A stretch of 64,000 nucleotides of DNA from UBA2287 sp037442025 (GCA_037442025.1 JBBIRB010000009.1:1-64000), one strand, 5' to 3'. Shown: positions 1-8,876, counted from the stretch's first letter. Translations and numbers: made by a program. The notes: generated from the sequence alone by a model not told the origin.

Positions 1-514
1 TCCGGAGGGCTTTGAGGTTCATATCTTCCGTCCCCTTGGGCACGCGGGAGAGCACAGCCGACTCCATCGCCTCAACGGAGACGACGCGTGACAGTTCAAC
101 GATTATACCGAGCGCAACAATGTTGGCCACCACCGCCTTGCCGACCTTTGTCCTGGCGATGTCGGTGATAGGGATGCTATAGGTGCTGAACTTGCCGTTG
201 GGCAGCACTGCCACAGCCTCAGAGTCTACCAGGAGTATGCCGGTGTCCTTCAGGTCCTTTGCGTATTTGTTGCACGACTCCTGCGTCAATGCGAGCAGCA
301 GGTCGAGGTTTACGGCCTTGGGATAGTCGATGTCCTCATCGGAGATGATCACCTCCGAGCGGCTGGCGCCGCCCCGTGCTTCCGGGCCGTAAGATTGGCT
401 TTGGGTGGCGTTCTTGTCGTCATAAATGGCGGCCGCCTCTGCGAGAATCCTGCCGGCGAGCACCAGACCCTGGCCACCTTCACCGCTCAGGCGTATATCA
501 TAACGAAAACCCAT
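1..514 (-). CDS. korC: 2-oxoacid:ferredoxin oxidoreductase gamma subunit (KorC), C-terminus cut by window edge
   Basis: Gamma subunit of a 2-oxoglutarate-type ferredoxin oxidoreductase, which oxidatively decarboxylates a 2-oxoacid with CoA and reduces ferredoxin. The minus strand is open from the ATG at 514 for 171 codons and runs off the window, so the C-terminus is missing. The N-terminus has the glycine loop GEGGQGLVLAG, followed by QSQSYGPEARGG; both are typical of this subunit. An AAGGAG ribosome-binding site lies six bases before the ATG, a feature usually weak or absent in Bacteroidota genes. The gene follows korB by 38 bases. The segment is GC-rich (38 of the first 60 bases are G or C) against about 42% just past base 1320, so I infer it comes from a different organism, perhaps a Desulfobacterota-type anaerobe. 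Confidence 0.85.
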   Translation of the reverse strand, partial: MGFRYDIRLSGEGGQGLVLAGRILAEAAAIYDDKNATQSQSYGPEARGGASRSEVIISDEDIDYPKAVNLDLLLALTQESCNKYAKDLKDTGILLVDSEAVAVLPNGKFSTYSIPITDIARTKVGKAVVANIVALGIIVELSRVVSVEAMESAVLSRVPKGTEDMNLKALR

Positions 515-552
515 GGAAGTCTCCTTTTCCGCAAGCGATTTTGGCTGACAGG

Positions 553-1287
553 CTATTTTCTCATGCGCTCCATCAAACGGGCATATTCTGCGGTGAACTC
601 GGGTTTGTCGATATCCACGAGCACACCGGTCACAATCTTCGACTCCAGCTCTTCGGGCGAAAGGGCGGCGGCCTTTTCGGTCGGAACCGCCCGTTCCTTC
701 AGTTGCCGGAGCATGTCCGCGCCGGTGCCCAACCGGTTGCGGCGGCCGAATGCAGTTGGGCAAGGGGTGTAAACCTCCACGAGCGAGAAGCCCTTTTTTC
801 TGATCGCCTGCTCAATGAGTCTTTCGAGCTTGACTGCATGATAGACGGTGCTTCGCGCAACAAAACTCGCCCCCGCGGCCTGAGCCAGACCGCTGATGTT
901 GAAGCAGGGTTCCAGATTCCCCTGCATGGCTGTGCTCGCCTTCATTCCCACCGGCGTCGTCGGGGATGCCTGGCCGCCCGTCATGCCGTAGATATGGTTG
1001 TTGAAGAGGATGACGGTGATATCCAGGTTGCGCCTGGCCGCGTGGATGTAGTGGTTGCCCCCGATCGCCGTGGCATCGCCGTCACCGGTGATAACGATGA
1101 CATTCATGTGCGGGTTGGCGTGCTTGACGCCGGTGGCGAAGGCGATGGCGCGTCCGTGAGTGGTGTGCAGGGTGTTGAAGTCTACGTATCCCGTCAGACG
1201 GCTGGAGCAGCCGATTCCCGAAACCATCGTGATCTCGTCCTTCTTAAGTCCGATCTTGTCGATGGCGCGGATGATCGCTTGCTTCGT
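553..1287 (-). CDS. korB: 2-oxoacid:ferredoxin oxidoreductase beta subunit (KorB), N-terminus lost at a junction
   Basis: Beta subunit holding thiamine pyrophosphate for 2-oxoacid decarboxylation. The TPP-binding signature is visible as GDGDA followed about 25 residues later by NNHIYGMTGGQ, and the segment MVSGIGCSSR precedes the conserved THGRA motif. The frame continues upstream of the ATG at 1227 with recognisable family sequence (KQAIIRAIDKIGLKKDEIT), so 1227 is not the true start. It then meets a stop at 1294-1296, before the expected N-terminal cysteine motif (CPGCG type). The N-terminus is therefore missing, consistent with a join to unrelated DNA near 1285. The gene shares high GC with korC downstream and no composition with the rest of the window. 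Long plus-strand open frames across it are GC-driven shadows. Confidence 0.85.
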   Translation of the reverse strand, partial: TKQAIIRAIDKIGLKKDEITMVSGIGCSSRLTGYVDFNTLHTTHGRAIAFATGVKHANPHMNVIVITGDGDATAIGGNHYIHAARRNLDITVILFNNHIYGMTGGQASPTTPVGMKASTAMQGNLEPCFNISGLAQAAGASFVARSTVYHAVKLERLIEQAIRKKGFSLVEVYTPCPTAFGRRNRLGTGADMLRQLKERAVPTEKAAALSPEELESKIVTGVLVDIDKPEFTAEYARLMERMRK

Positions 1288-4238
1288 TTTTACTTACTTC
1301 CAAACTAATTGGCAGCACGCTCGATAATAGCAAGGGCGAGGTGAAATTGGTTAACACCATATATCGTAACCAGAATGGAGAAGTAAAAACAGCCGACATT
1401 AGTATTGTTGCTGATAATAGCATTGATAGTAAGCTCATAACAGTTAAATCGGAATTTGCCGATGCTGAATTACGCGGTAAGTACAACTATGCAAGCGTTT
1501 TTGGTATGCTAAGCCAGTTAGCATATAGGTACATCCCCGCTTTGAGCCCCGATAACACAACGCCAACCTTTCTGCCCACAGGGGTTGAAAATCCTGAGTT
1601 TAACGATTACATTATAAGACTAAGAGTAAAAAAGGCCCAAAAGCTCCTCGATGTTATTTCGCCGGGTACGAGGGTAGCAGAGAATTCCAATCTTTTTGGA
1701 ATTTTCAACCCCGACCTACAATCGTTCAATGTAAAAATAAAAATTCCAGAGGTTGCATTTGGCACTACAAGCATTAAGGATATTACTATTGATGGCGAAA
1801 CAACCGACTCAACTTTTATTGCCAACATTACAACTCCAATTGTGTCGTTTGGAAGTAACGTTATTCGCAATATAGCCATCAACGCTAGTGCATATAACAA
1901 TAAAATTCGAAACGAAATTACGTGGGATAATCGTCAAACCCCTCGGAATCAGGGTGGATTAAAAACTACAGTAAGTTTTCTTCGCGAGTCGGTAGAGGAT
2001 AGAACCAGGATAAAGGTAAACCTCCATCCCTCGCAGTTCTTTTTAAACGATACCTCATGGCGGGTAATGTCGTCGTATATACTAATCGACTCATCGGTTG
2101 TAAAAATTAAAAACATTTCTGTAATTAACCAGAGCCAGCATTTGCGTGTAACAGGTATGATTTCCGAAAATCCGAAGGATTCCATTATGGTTGAGTTAAA
2201 CAGAATTAATCTTTCAAACATAAACTTCTACACAAAGGAATTGGGTTACCAATTTGATGGTTTAATTTATGGTAAGGCTATAATTTCTAACATCCTTAAA
2301 CAGCCCCTTTTAGTTGCCGATATTAGTATACCAAAACTTTTAGTTAATAACCAAACCATTGGATTCATCAATTTGCATAGCCAATGGTATGGCGAAGAGG
2401 AGAAATTGGCCATTGAATTCTCCAATTCAATAGGCGATACCCTAGCAATGCAGATTAAAGGGAGCATTTTCCCCGAATCGAAAAAAATACTGGTTAATGC
2501 AGACATTAAAAGGTTGAACCTGTCAGCCTTTGAGCCCTTGCTTGATGGCAATGTAACCGGATTGGCTGGTTATTTGTCGGGAAGTATTTCGGTGGGTGGA
2601 ACTTTTGAAAGGCCAGAAGTTAATGGTGTTATTGTACCAAACCGGGCGCAGTTAACGGTTGATTTTTTAAAGACCCAATATAGGCTTATCGACCCTATTA
2701 CAATTGATAAAAGCAATATAGTGCTTAACAATTTCAGAGTGTTCGACGTGAATAACAGGTTGGCGCTCGTAAATGGTAGAGTCGATACCGATTTCTTTAG
2801 GAATATTTCTCTCAATTTATCGTTGGCTCCCAATAATTTTCAACTGATGAACACTCAGGAAAAGGACAATGAACTATTTTATGGGTCGGTTTATGCTTCA
2901 GGTACCGTTCAAATTGGGGGTCGACCCGATGATATTAATATGTACGTTTCAATTAGAACCGAGCCCCGAACGGCCATTTTTCTTCCGCTTTCAACATCTA
3001 GTTCTGCAGCCGAATACAATTTTGTAAATTTCATGAGTAGCAACGATAATATATTTATTGTTGAGGAGCAGATTTCTTTCGAAGAAATTAAGAAAACCAA
3101 CCTTTCCCTTACACTCGATTTAGAAATAACGCCCGATGCAGAGGCTCAAATTATAATTGATAAAACCTTGGGTGATATTATCCGAGCCAATGGTAATGGC
3201 AAGCTGAAAATGGATATTAATCCAAGTCAGGATAAATTCCGCATGTTTGGTGACTACGTTATTGAAAAAGGAGATTATCTCTTTAATTTGCAGGGAACGC
3301 CTATAAGTAAGAAATTTAAAATAGCTGAAGGGAGCTCAATTAATTGGAATGGTGATGTAACCGACGCATCAATGAACATTCAGGCCATTTATAGCTTGCG
3401 AACCACGCTCCATCAGCTACTGCTAACTCAGGATAACGAAAAGTTTAAAAAGAGAACCCCCGTCGACTGCCAAATACTTCTTTCGGGAAAACTCATGGAA
3501 CCAACTATAAAATTTAATATTGAGGTTCCGGGCGCCGACAGTGAAACACGTGCCCTAGTGCAAAGTGCTCTGAATACCGATGAAAAAATAAGTCAACAGT
3601 TCTTAGGATTACTTATTATTGGTAGTTTCATTGCCGATCCGGCAGTTGCAGGCCGAATGAGTTCAACCCAAACGGCAACAACCGAAGGCGGGGGGTTTCA
3701 GCAAGGCCTTTCGAACACAGTTGGCGAACTCCTTTCGAACCAATTGAGCAACTGGATGTCGCAGTGGAGCAATAATTTCGATTTTGGAATCAACTATCGG
3801 CCTGGCGAGCAGCTATCTACCAATGAGTTGGAGGTGGCCCTGTCGACCCAACTGTTTAACGAAAGGGTAACCATAAACGGGAATGTTGATATGGGCAATC
3901 AGAATACATCGAGCCCCATAGCAGGCGACTTCAGCATCGACGTAAAGTTGAACCCTTCGGGAAAGGTGAGGGCCAAAGCATTCGCCCGTTCCAACGACGA
4001 CCTTTTGTACCAAAACCAGTCGACCCATACTACGGGAGCCGGTATAGTTTACCGCGAGGATTTCAATACCCTGTCGGATCTGTGGGAGCGATTCAAAAAT
4101 ATTTTCAAACCCAAAGCTAAGCCTCAACTCCCCGAAAATGAAAACGGAAATGGTAGTGCAAAATACAATGGAAATAGGGAGGCGTTAAATCCTAACGATC
4201 GTAGAAGTAATAAATCGTATGTTCAAACAATAGAATAG
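1284..4238 (+). CDS. tamB: Translocation and assembly module protein TamB (DUF490), N-terminus missing
   Basis: TamB spans the periplasm from inner to outer membrane and takes part in outer-membrane protein assembly and lipid transport. The frame is open back to 1275 without a convincing start; a GTG at 1341 is only the first start-like codon. Sequence upstream of it (SKLIGSTLDNSKGEV) still looks like TamB, so the gene is truncated at the junction with korB. About 985 residues remain of a family that usually has roughly 1,400-1,700. The visible part shows the repetitive beta-rich AsmA/TamB pattern, and the C-terminal third has TamB_C features such as GDYVIEKGDYLFNLQG and the region around TAQ/LSNQLSNWMSQ. 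It is followed by exbB after a 51-base gap. Confidence 0.85.
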   Translation, partial: SFLLTSKLIGSTLDNSKGEVKLVNTIYRNQNGEVKTADISIVADNSIDSKLITVKSEFADAELRGKYNYASVFGMLSQLAYRYIPALSPDNTTPTFLPTGVENPEFNDYIIRLRVKKAQKLLDVISPGTRVAENSNLFGIFNPDLQSFNVKIKIPEVAFGTTSIKDITIDGETTDSTFIANITTPIVSFGSNVIRNIAINASAYNNKIRNEITWDNRQTPRNQGGLKTTVSFLRESVEDRTRIKVNLHPSQFFLNDTSWRVMSSYILIDSSVVKIKNISVINQSQHLRVTGMISENPKDSIMVELNRINLSNINFYTKELGYQFDGLIYGKAIISNILKQPLLVADISIPKLLVNNQTIGFINLHSQWYGEEEKLAIEFSNSIGDTLAMQIKGSIFPESKKILVNADIKRLNLSAFEPLLDGNVTGLAGYLSGSISVGGTFERPEVNGVIVPNRAQLTVDFLKTQYRLIDPITIDKSNIVLNNFRVFDVNNRLALVNGRVDTDFFRNISLNLSLAPNNFQLMNTQEKDNELFYGSVYASGTVQIGGRPDDINMYVSIRTEPRTAIFLPLSTSSSAAEYNFVNFMSSNDNIFIVEEQISFEEIKKTNLSLTLDLEITPDAEAQIIIDKTLGDIIRANGNGKLKMDINPSQDKFRMFGDYVIEKGDYLFNLQGTPISKKFKIAEGSSINWNGDVTDASMNIQAIYSLRTTLHQLLLTQDNEKFKKRTPVDCQILLSGKLMEPTIKFNIEVPGADSETRALVQSALNTDEKISQQFLGLLIIGSFIADPAVAGRMSSTQTATTEGGGFQQGLSNTVGELLSNQLSNWMSQWSNNFDFGINYRPGEQLSTNELEVALSTQLFNERVTINGNVDMGNQNTSSPIAGDFSIDVKLNPSGKVRAKAFARSNDDLLYQNQSTHTTGAGIVYREDFNTLSDLWERFKNIFKPKAKPQLPENENGNGSAKYNGNREALNPNDRRSNKSYVQTIE

Positions 4239-4289
4239 TTATTGAAACGTTTTTTTTATTAATTTTCGGGCAAATAAATTTTTAATCAA

Positions 4290-4970
4290 ATGAATGCATT
4301 CGTTCTATCTAATTTAATTCTTCAGGCTGGTGCCGATGCTCCCAAGGAGCTTACCCTTAACTTTTGGGATTTAACCCTCAAAGGGGGATGGATGATGGTT
4401 CCTCTGGCGTTACTTTGGTTCATAGCCCTTTATATTTTCTTCGAGCGTTACTGGGCCATAAAAAAAGCTTCGCAGGAGGATGAGAATTTCATGAACCGAA
4501 TTAAAGAATATATTCATGATGACAAAATTGAGTCGGCTCAGGCTCTTTGTCAGGCCCAAAATACACCTGTGGCTCGCATGATTGAAAAGGGAATTCAACG
4601 CATTGGTAGGCCCCTGAACGATGTGCATGCTGCCATTGAAAATGTTGGTAATCTCGAAGTTTCCAAACTCGAAAAAAGTTTACCTACCCTTGCAACCATA
4701 GCGGGTGGTGCCCCCATGCTGGGATTTTTAGGAACTGTTATTGGTATGATCAGAGCTTTTTACGATATGTCCATGGCCGGAAACAATATCGACGTCGGAT
4801 TGCTTTCGAATGGTATTTATACAGCGATGGTAACTACCGTTGCGGGTTTAATTGTGGGTATTGCTGCTTACTTTGGTTACAACTTTTTGGTGGCTAAAAT
4901 TGAAAGAGTTGTATTTACTATGGAAGCAAACACCACTGGCTTTATGGATTTACTAAACGAACCCGTTTAA
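4290..4970 (+). CDS. exbB: MotA/TolQ/ExbB proton channel family protein
   Basis: Inner-membrane proton-channel subunit that, with ExbD, energises TonB for transport across the outer membrane. The 226-residue protein has the expected three membrane segments: one near residues 32-52, and two in the C-terminal half around APMLGFLGTVIGMIRAF and YTAMVTTVAGLIVGIAAYF. The glycine- and threonine-rich motifs in the last two are the family hallmark. The N-terminus has an extra hydrophobic stretch before the first transmembrane helix, as is common in Bacteroidota ExbB. It is the first gene of exbB-exbD-tonB, with 11 bases to exbD, and follows tamB on the same strand, so all four could be cotranscribed. 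Confidence 0.93.
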   Translation: MNAFVLSNLILQAGADAPKELTLNFWDLTLKGGWMMVPLALLWFIALYIFFERYWAIKKASQEDENFMNRIKEYIHDDKIESAQALCQAQNTPVARMIEKGIQRIGRPLNDVHAAIENVGNLEVSKLEKSLPTLATIAGGAPMLGFLGTVIGMIRAFYDMSMAGNNIDVGLLSNGIYTAMVTTVAGLIVGIAAYFGYNFLVAKIERVVFTMEANTTGFMDLLNEPV

Positions 4971-4981
4971 AATACAATACA

Positions 4982-5377
4982 ATGGCATTAAAGCGCGGAT
5001 CGAAAGTTAACCCCAATTTCAGCATGTCGTCAATGACCGACATTGTATTCCTGCTGCTGGTATTTTTTATGGTAACTTCTACGCTCATTCATCCCAACGC
5101 ATTGAAGTTGCTACTTCCCCAAAGCAATAGCCAAACATCGGCCAAACCAATTGCAACGGTTAGCATAACCGAGAACCTGCAGTTCTATGTTGGCCAAACA
5201 CCTGTTGCTTTTGGTGAATTAGAAGGAAGGCTAAGGCAAATTCTCGATGGGCAGGAAGAGCCTACGGTGTCGCTCCATGCCGACAAAACCGTACCGGTTG
5301 AGCAGGTGGTTAAAGTAATGAATATAGCTAAAGACAACAGGTACAAGTTAATTCTAGCCACTCAACCCTTAAAATAG
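4982..5377 (+). CDS. exbD: ExbD/TolR family biopolymer transport protein
   Basis: Partner of ExbB in the proton-driven motor. The 131-residue protein has a short cytoplasmic N-terminus and one membrane helix. It begins with SSMTDIVFLLLVFFM, where the aspartate (residue 20) matches the conserved proton-binding Asp of ExbD/TolR. The rest is a periplasmic domain (SLHADKTVPVEQVVKVMNIA) of the usual ExbD fold. It sits between exbB (11 bases upstream) and the tonB-like gene (7 bases downstream), a standard Bacteroidota arrangement, so the three products are expected to form one energy-transducing complex. Confidence 0.93.
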   Translation: MALKRGSKVNPNFSMSSMTDIVFLLLVFFMVTSTLIHPNALKLLLPQSNSQTSAKPIATVSITENLQFYVGQTPVAFGELEGRLRQILDGQEEPTVSLHADKTVPVEQVVKVMNIAKDNRYKLILATQPLK

Positions 5378-5384
5378 TAACCGT

Positions 5385-6197
5385 ATGAGTAGCAAACAGA
5401 GGAGCATATTAGGAACCATTGCAGTAAATACTTTGCTATTGGTATTGCTTTTTCTGTTTGGTTTTCGTACACCTTTACCCTTACCCGCTGAACAGGGAAT
5501 TCTAATTAACTTTGGTAATAGTAACGAGGGTTCTGGATTAACTGAACCCAGAGAAGCTGTAACACAAGTTCAGCAACCTGCTGCTCAACAAACCAATCCT
5601 CAATCGCATGAAACACCTTTAACACAAGACTTTGAAGAGGCACCAGCTATTACAATCCCTAAGCCCGAAAAGAAACCCGAACCCAAGCCAGAGAAAAAGC
5701 CCGAGCCCAAACCTACAGAAACGGTTAAACCCCAAACTGAACAGCCCAAGCCAATAGAGGAAAAGCCCCAAGTGGTTAACCAGCAAGCACTTTTTCCTGG
5801 GAAAAAACCTGGGGGTTCAAATACTGGCGAAGGTGAAACAGGTAATCCCGGGAACCAAGGCGACCCGGGTGGTTCAACCGATTCGCAGAGCCCTGTTGGC
5901 TCTACAACCGGGGGTGGCGATGGTATTAGTTTCAGCCTCGGTGGACGGTCTTCACTTTTATTGCCTTCGCCCGATTACCCAAAACAAAAAAGTGGTAGGG
6001 TGGTTGTTGAAGTTACTGTAGATAGGAATGGAAATGTAACCAAGGCAACGGGAGGCGTAAGGGGTTCAACCACAACTGATGCCGACTTGGTTCGTGTTGC
6101 CGAACAGGCAGCACGCCGTGCAAAATTCAACGTAAACCCCGATGCTCCGGCGGAACAAATAGGAACCATAACCTACGTTTTCAAACTACAACAGTAG
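5385..6197 (+). CDS. TonB-like energy transducer
   Basis: Periplasm-spanning protein that would carry energy from ExbBD to outer-membrane receptors. The 270-residue sequence has one N-terminal membrane anchor (about residues 9-27), then a long low-complexity linker. The linker is rich in Pro, Lys and Glu around residues 85-130 (repeated KPEKKPEPKPE) and in Gly/Ser/Asn at 140-185. It ends with a TonB C-terminal-type domain (GRVVVEVTVDRNGNVTKA, finishing ITYVFKLQQ). Whether it serves TonB-dependent receptors specifically or a Tol-like function cannot be decided from sequence. It converges on the TauE gene with only one base between the two stop codons. Confidence 0.85.
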   Translation: MSSKQRSILGTIAVNTLLLVLLFLFGFRTPLPLPAEQGILINFGNSNEGSGLTEPREAVTQVQQPAAQQTNPQSHETPLTQDFEEAPAITIPKPEKKPEPKPEKKPEPKPTETVKPQTEQPKPIEEKPQVVNQQALFPGKKPGGSNTGEGETGNPGNQGDPGGSTDSQSPVGSTTGGGDGISFSLGGRSSLLLPSPDYPKQKSGRVVVEVTVDRNGNVTKATGGVRGSTTTDADLVRVAEQAARRAKFNVNPDAPAEQIGTITYVFKLQQ

Positions 6198-6198
6198 T

Positions 6199-6948
6199 TT
6201 AAAAGATAAGAAGTTTTACTGAAAATGCCAGAACGGTAAAAATTACAAACCACCTAACAAAGTTTCCCCCTTTTTTAATGGCCATGCGTGTGGCAATCCA
6301 CGCACCCACCATACTGCCTGCACCAAGTATAAATCCCAGCGAATAATTTACCTGATTGTTGTACATAAATACACCTAGGGCAATGGTTGTATAAACCAGT
6401 ACAATAAGAACCTTAATGCCATTGGCCTTTACAATATTAAAACCCGCATTAAGAACCAATCCGGCCAAAAGGAAAAAGCCGACCCCTGCCTGAATGAATC
6501 CTCCGTAAAATCCAATGGCAAAAAAGACCACAATGGAAAGCAGGCCTGGTTTGAATTCACCTTCTTTGGAATGCTCTTTAAGCCATTTTTCGGGTTTGTA
6601 AATTAGCAGAATGAGCATAACAACCATTAGGGCTCCAATTACCCTGTTCATAAGTTGCTCATCGATATTTACAGCCATTAATGCACCTAGAAACGAACCA
6701 ACGGTTGCTGGTACGGTTAACCAGAGCCCCTCACGCCACTCGAATACTTTATTCCGTTTAAACCCATCCACAGCCACTAAACTTTGCAGCAGAATAGCAA
6801 TTCTATTGGTTCCATTGGCCACGTTGGCCGGAAGCCCCATAAAAATGAGCAATGGAAGTGTTAGTAGCGAACCGCTACCAGCAAGTGTGTTAATAAAACC
6901 CGAAACCAAGCCCGTTAACACAACCAGAATGTAAAGCCAAAAGTCCAT
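6199..6948 (-). CDS. TauE/SafE family sulfite exporter-like permease
   Basis: Integral membrane protein of the TauE/SafE (DUF81) family, members of which export sulfite, sulfoacetate or related anions or move other small organic acids. The 249-residue protein is hydrophobic throughout with about eight predicted helices. It carries the duplicated half-motif typical of the family, first as GLVSGFINTLAGSGSLLTLP and again as GFYGGFIQAGVGFFLLAG. The neighbours give no clear substrate: the gene converges with the tonB-like gene and is divergent from rubrerythrin. Assignment to the family is firm, the transported compound unknown. Confidence 0.85.
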   Translation of the reverse strand: MDFWLYILVVLTGLVSGFINTLAGSGSLLTLPLLIFMGLPANVANGTNRIAILLQSLVAVDGFKRNKVFEWREGLWLTVPATVGSFLGALMAVNIDEQLMNRVIGALMVVMLILLIYKPEKWLKEHSKEGEFKPGLLSIVVFFAIGFYGGFIQAGVGFFLLAGLVLNAGFNIVKANGIKVLIVLVYTTIALGVFMYNNQVNYSLGFILGAGSMVGAWIATRMAIKKGGNFVRWFVIFTVLAFSVKLLIF

Positions 6949-7059
6949 AGTTTATTCATTTGTAATAGCAAAGGTATAGTTTAATTCGTTGGCTTGCATC
7001 ACAACCTTAATTTAGAATGCTTCTAGTTGATTGTGTGTACCATCGAGGTATTTTTTGTA

Positions 7060-7067
7060 TATTTTTG
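7060..7067 (+). promoter_or_regulatory. Candidate -7 promoter element for rubrerythrin
   Basis: TATTTTTG matches the Bacteroidota -7 consensus TAnnTTTG and lies 27 bases before the rubrerythrin ATG. No good -33 TTTG was found at 19-base spacing, so support is partial. Confidence 0.35.
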
Positions 7068-7094
7068 GAACTGCTAACCAAAAAATGAAATAGT

Positions 7095-7673
7095 ATGGAA
7101 AAGAGCATAAAAGGTACTGAAACCGAAAAAAATCTGCTGAAAGCTTTTGCAGGTGAATCGCAGGCTAAAAACCGATATACCTTCTTTGCCAAAAAGGCCA
7201 AAGAGGAGGGTTATGAGCAGATTGCCCATTTTTTTATGGAAACCGCTCTGCAGGAGGAGCAGCATGCCAAGGTATTCTTCAAATTTTTGGAGGGGGGCAT
7301 GGTTGAAATTACTGCATCGTACCCCGCGGGGGTAATTGGAACTACAGCTGAAAACCTAAAAGCCGCAGCAATGGGCGAGCACGAGGAGTGGGCCGATTTA
7401 TATCCGCATTTTGCCGAAGTAGCCGAAAAGGAAGGTTTTAAAAAAATTGCAACAGCCTTCAAAATGATTGCTAAGGTTGAAGCCGAGCACGAAGCACGAT
7501 ACATTAAACTATATAAGAACGTTGTTGAAGGAAAAGTGTTTGAGCGCGAGGATGAGATGGAATGGGTTTGCCGCAAATGCGGATACCATCACAAGGGTAA
7601 AAAAGCCCTCAAAAACTGTCCAGCTTGCGAGCATCCGCAAGCTTACTTCGAACTGTTTGCAGAGAACTACTAA
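7095..7673 (+). CDS. Rubrerythrin
   Basis: Non-haem diiron peroxidase that reduces hydrogen peroxide in the cytoplasm of anaerobes, using electrons from rubredoxin or NAD(P)H systems. The N-terminal ferritin-like domain (about residues 1-145) shows the diiron ligand motifs FAGESQAKNRY, EEQHAKV and EAEHEARY. The C-terminal rubredoxin-like domain has two Cys pairs, CRKCGYHH and CPACEHP. Length (192 residues) is typical. It is monocistronic: a strong hairpin follows its stop at once. A separate rubredoxin gene at 48677-48832 could be an electron donor. Confidence 0.95.
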   Translation: MEKSIKGTETEKNLLKAFAGESQAKNRYTFFAKKAKEEGYEQIAHFFMETALQEEQHAKVFFKFLEGGMVEITASYPAGVIGTTAENLKAAAMGEHEEWADLYPHFAEVAEKEGFKKIATAFKMIAKVEAEHEARYIKLYKNVVEGKVFEREDEMEWVCRKCGYHHKGKKALKNCPACEHPQAYFELFAENY

Positions 7674-7674
7674 A

Positions 7675-7708
7675 AAAGAGAGGAGCGAAATTTTTCGCTC
7701 CTCTCTTT
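7675..7708. terminator. Bidirectional hairpin terminator between rubrerythrin and the redoxin gene
   Basis: A 16-base stem (AAAGAGAGGAGCGAAA with its exact complement) has a two-base loop and A/T runs on both sides. It lies between two convergent genes and can terminate both. Confidence 0.85.
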
Positions 7709-7725
7709 CTATTATAGTTATGTTG

Positions 7726-8328
7726 CTACTTTTTAACCTTAATGGTGCAGCCAATAGCTTTGGTTTCGGTAGTTTTTGGTTTTTTACCTTTAATTAGCGC
7801 ATCAATGGCATCGGCCAAGTAAGTTTCTTTTACCTTATCGGCTTCTTTGTAATTATCGTCGATAGTACCTATGTACTCAACAATTAGGTCCTTACCTTTT
7901 TTGTTTAAAAGGTATACATGTGGTGTACGTGTTGCTCCGAAAACGGGATAAATTTTCTGGCCCTCGTCGAAAAGGTATACAAAAGGAAAACTCTTTTCCT
8001 TAGAGCGCTCTATCATTTTTTCGAAACTATCCTGTGGTTGCGCAGCAGGATCGTTGGGGTTAATGGCTATAACCGGGTAGCCCTTGGAAGCATACTTGTT
8101 GTGCAGAGCAATAATTCGATCCTCGTATGCAATAGCATAAGGGCAGTGATTACAGGTGAAAATTACAACGTAACCCTTGGCATCTTTAAAGTCGGCAAGG
8201 GAAACCATACGACCATCTACATTTTTCAATTTGAAGTCGGCAGCTTTGTCGCCTATTTTGTAACCCTGAGCAATGGCAATGGTTGCAGTGGCAACCATAA
8301 GTAGCATAATTGAAAGTGTTCTTTTCAT
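7726..8328 (-). CDS. Exported thioredoxin-fold redoxin with CNHC motif
   Basis: AhpC/TSA-like thioredoxin-fold protein, probably periplasmic: residues 1-20 form a signal peptide ending at AIAQ. The redox motif is FTCNHCPYA, a CxxC placed where thioredoxins carry theirs. The TPHVYL segment supplies the conserved cis-proline (residue order T-P). This group often occurs as 'thioredoxin family protein' in Bacteroidota, and its partner is unknown. An additional cysteine lies near the end (IGCTIKVKK). The TlpA-like lipoprotein gene ends 17 bases upstream, so the two thiol proteins likely form one operon and could act together in periplasmic thiol reduction or peroxide defence beside rubrerythrin. 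Confidence 0.85.
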   Translation of the reverse strand: MKRTLSIMLLMVATATIAIAQGYKIGDKAADFKLKNVDGRMVSLADFKDAKGYVVIFTCNHCPYAIAYEDRIIALHNKYASKGYPVIAINPNDPAAQPQDSFEKMIERSKEKSFPFVYLFDEGQKIYPVFGATRTPHVYLLNKKGKDLIVEYIGTIDDNYKEADKVKETYLADAIDALIKGKKPKTTETKAIGCTIKVKK

Positions 8329-8345
8329 TGTTTATTCAGTTTTAG

Positions 8346-8876
8346 TTATTTATTAGTTAATTGGTTGATTATTTCGAATAGTTCGGAACGTTCAAAAGCT
8401 TTTTCAAAGAATAATCGTTCGTTCCTGTTGTAAATAAGAGTTGCAGGTATGGCACCCGACCACGAAGGATGAACCAGATTAATCCATCGGTTAGCATCGG
8501 GGTCGTCGAGCATAACCACCTGCGATTTAATTCCTTTTTCCTTTATAAAGGGAATCAGTCGGTTCTCGTAATGATTCGGAAAATCGAGGTTCACGAGTAT
8601 TACTTTTACTTTTTTGTTGGCAAACTCTTTATTTACATCCTCAAAGTAGGGTAGTTCCTTTACACATGGGGTACACCATGTGGCCCAGAAATTAATGACG
8701 TAAAGAGTATCATTTTTTCTGTTGAGTAAAGGCTCAATGCCATCGAAGTCGACAATGGGTATAGAGTTGTCGGCATTCGCTTTAGGCTTGGTGGAGCACG
8801 ATCCAACAATTACGGCTGAAGTAACTACAAATAAGTAAAACCACAACTTAGGCATAAACTTTTTTCTAAATAACAA
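8346..8876 (-). CDS. TlpA-like thiol:disulfide oxidoreductase, lipoprotein
   Basis: Thioredoxin-fold membrane-anchored reductase. The N-terminus (about residues 1-27) is a lipoprotein signal ending in IVGSC, so the protein is probably tethered by a lipidated cysteine. The active site is ATWCTPCVKELP, a CxxC in the family's usual WCxPC context. Later elements include the strand VKVILVNLDF and the cis-proline segment SGAIPATLIYN. At 176 residues it is the normal size for TlpA/ResA-like proteins, which reduce periplasmic disulfides for cytochrome c maturation or other thiol repair. It is upstream of, and likely cotranscribed with, the exported redoxin. Confidence 0.88.
   Translation of the reverse strand: MLFRKKFMPKLWFYLFVVTSAVIVGSCSTKPKANADNSIPIVDFDGIEPLLNRKNDTLYVINFWATWCTPCVKELPYFEDVNKEFANKKVKVILVNLDFPNHYENRLIPFIKEKGIKSQVVMLDDPDANRWINLVHPSWSGAIPATLIYNRNERLFFEKAFERSELFEIINQLTNK

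Noticed and set aside
1..1290. Interpretation of korBC as horizontally acquired by the Bacteroidota host
   Set aside because: Both korB and tamB are truncated exactly at the compositional break; a real insertion would leave at least one intact edge or mobile remnants. Chimera is simpler.
376..1308. Long plus-strand open frame across the GC-rich region
   Set aside because: It is antisense to clear korB and the 5' part of korC and has no recognisable protein features; GC-rich DNA produces such shadows.
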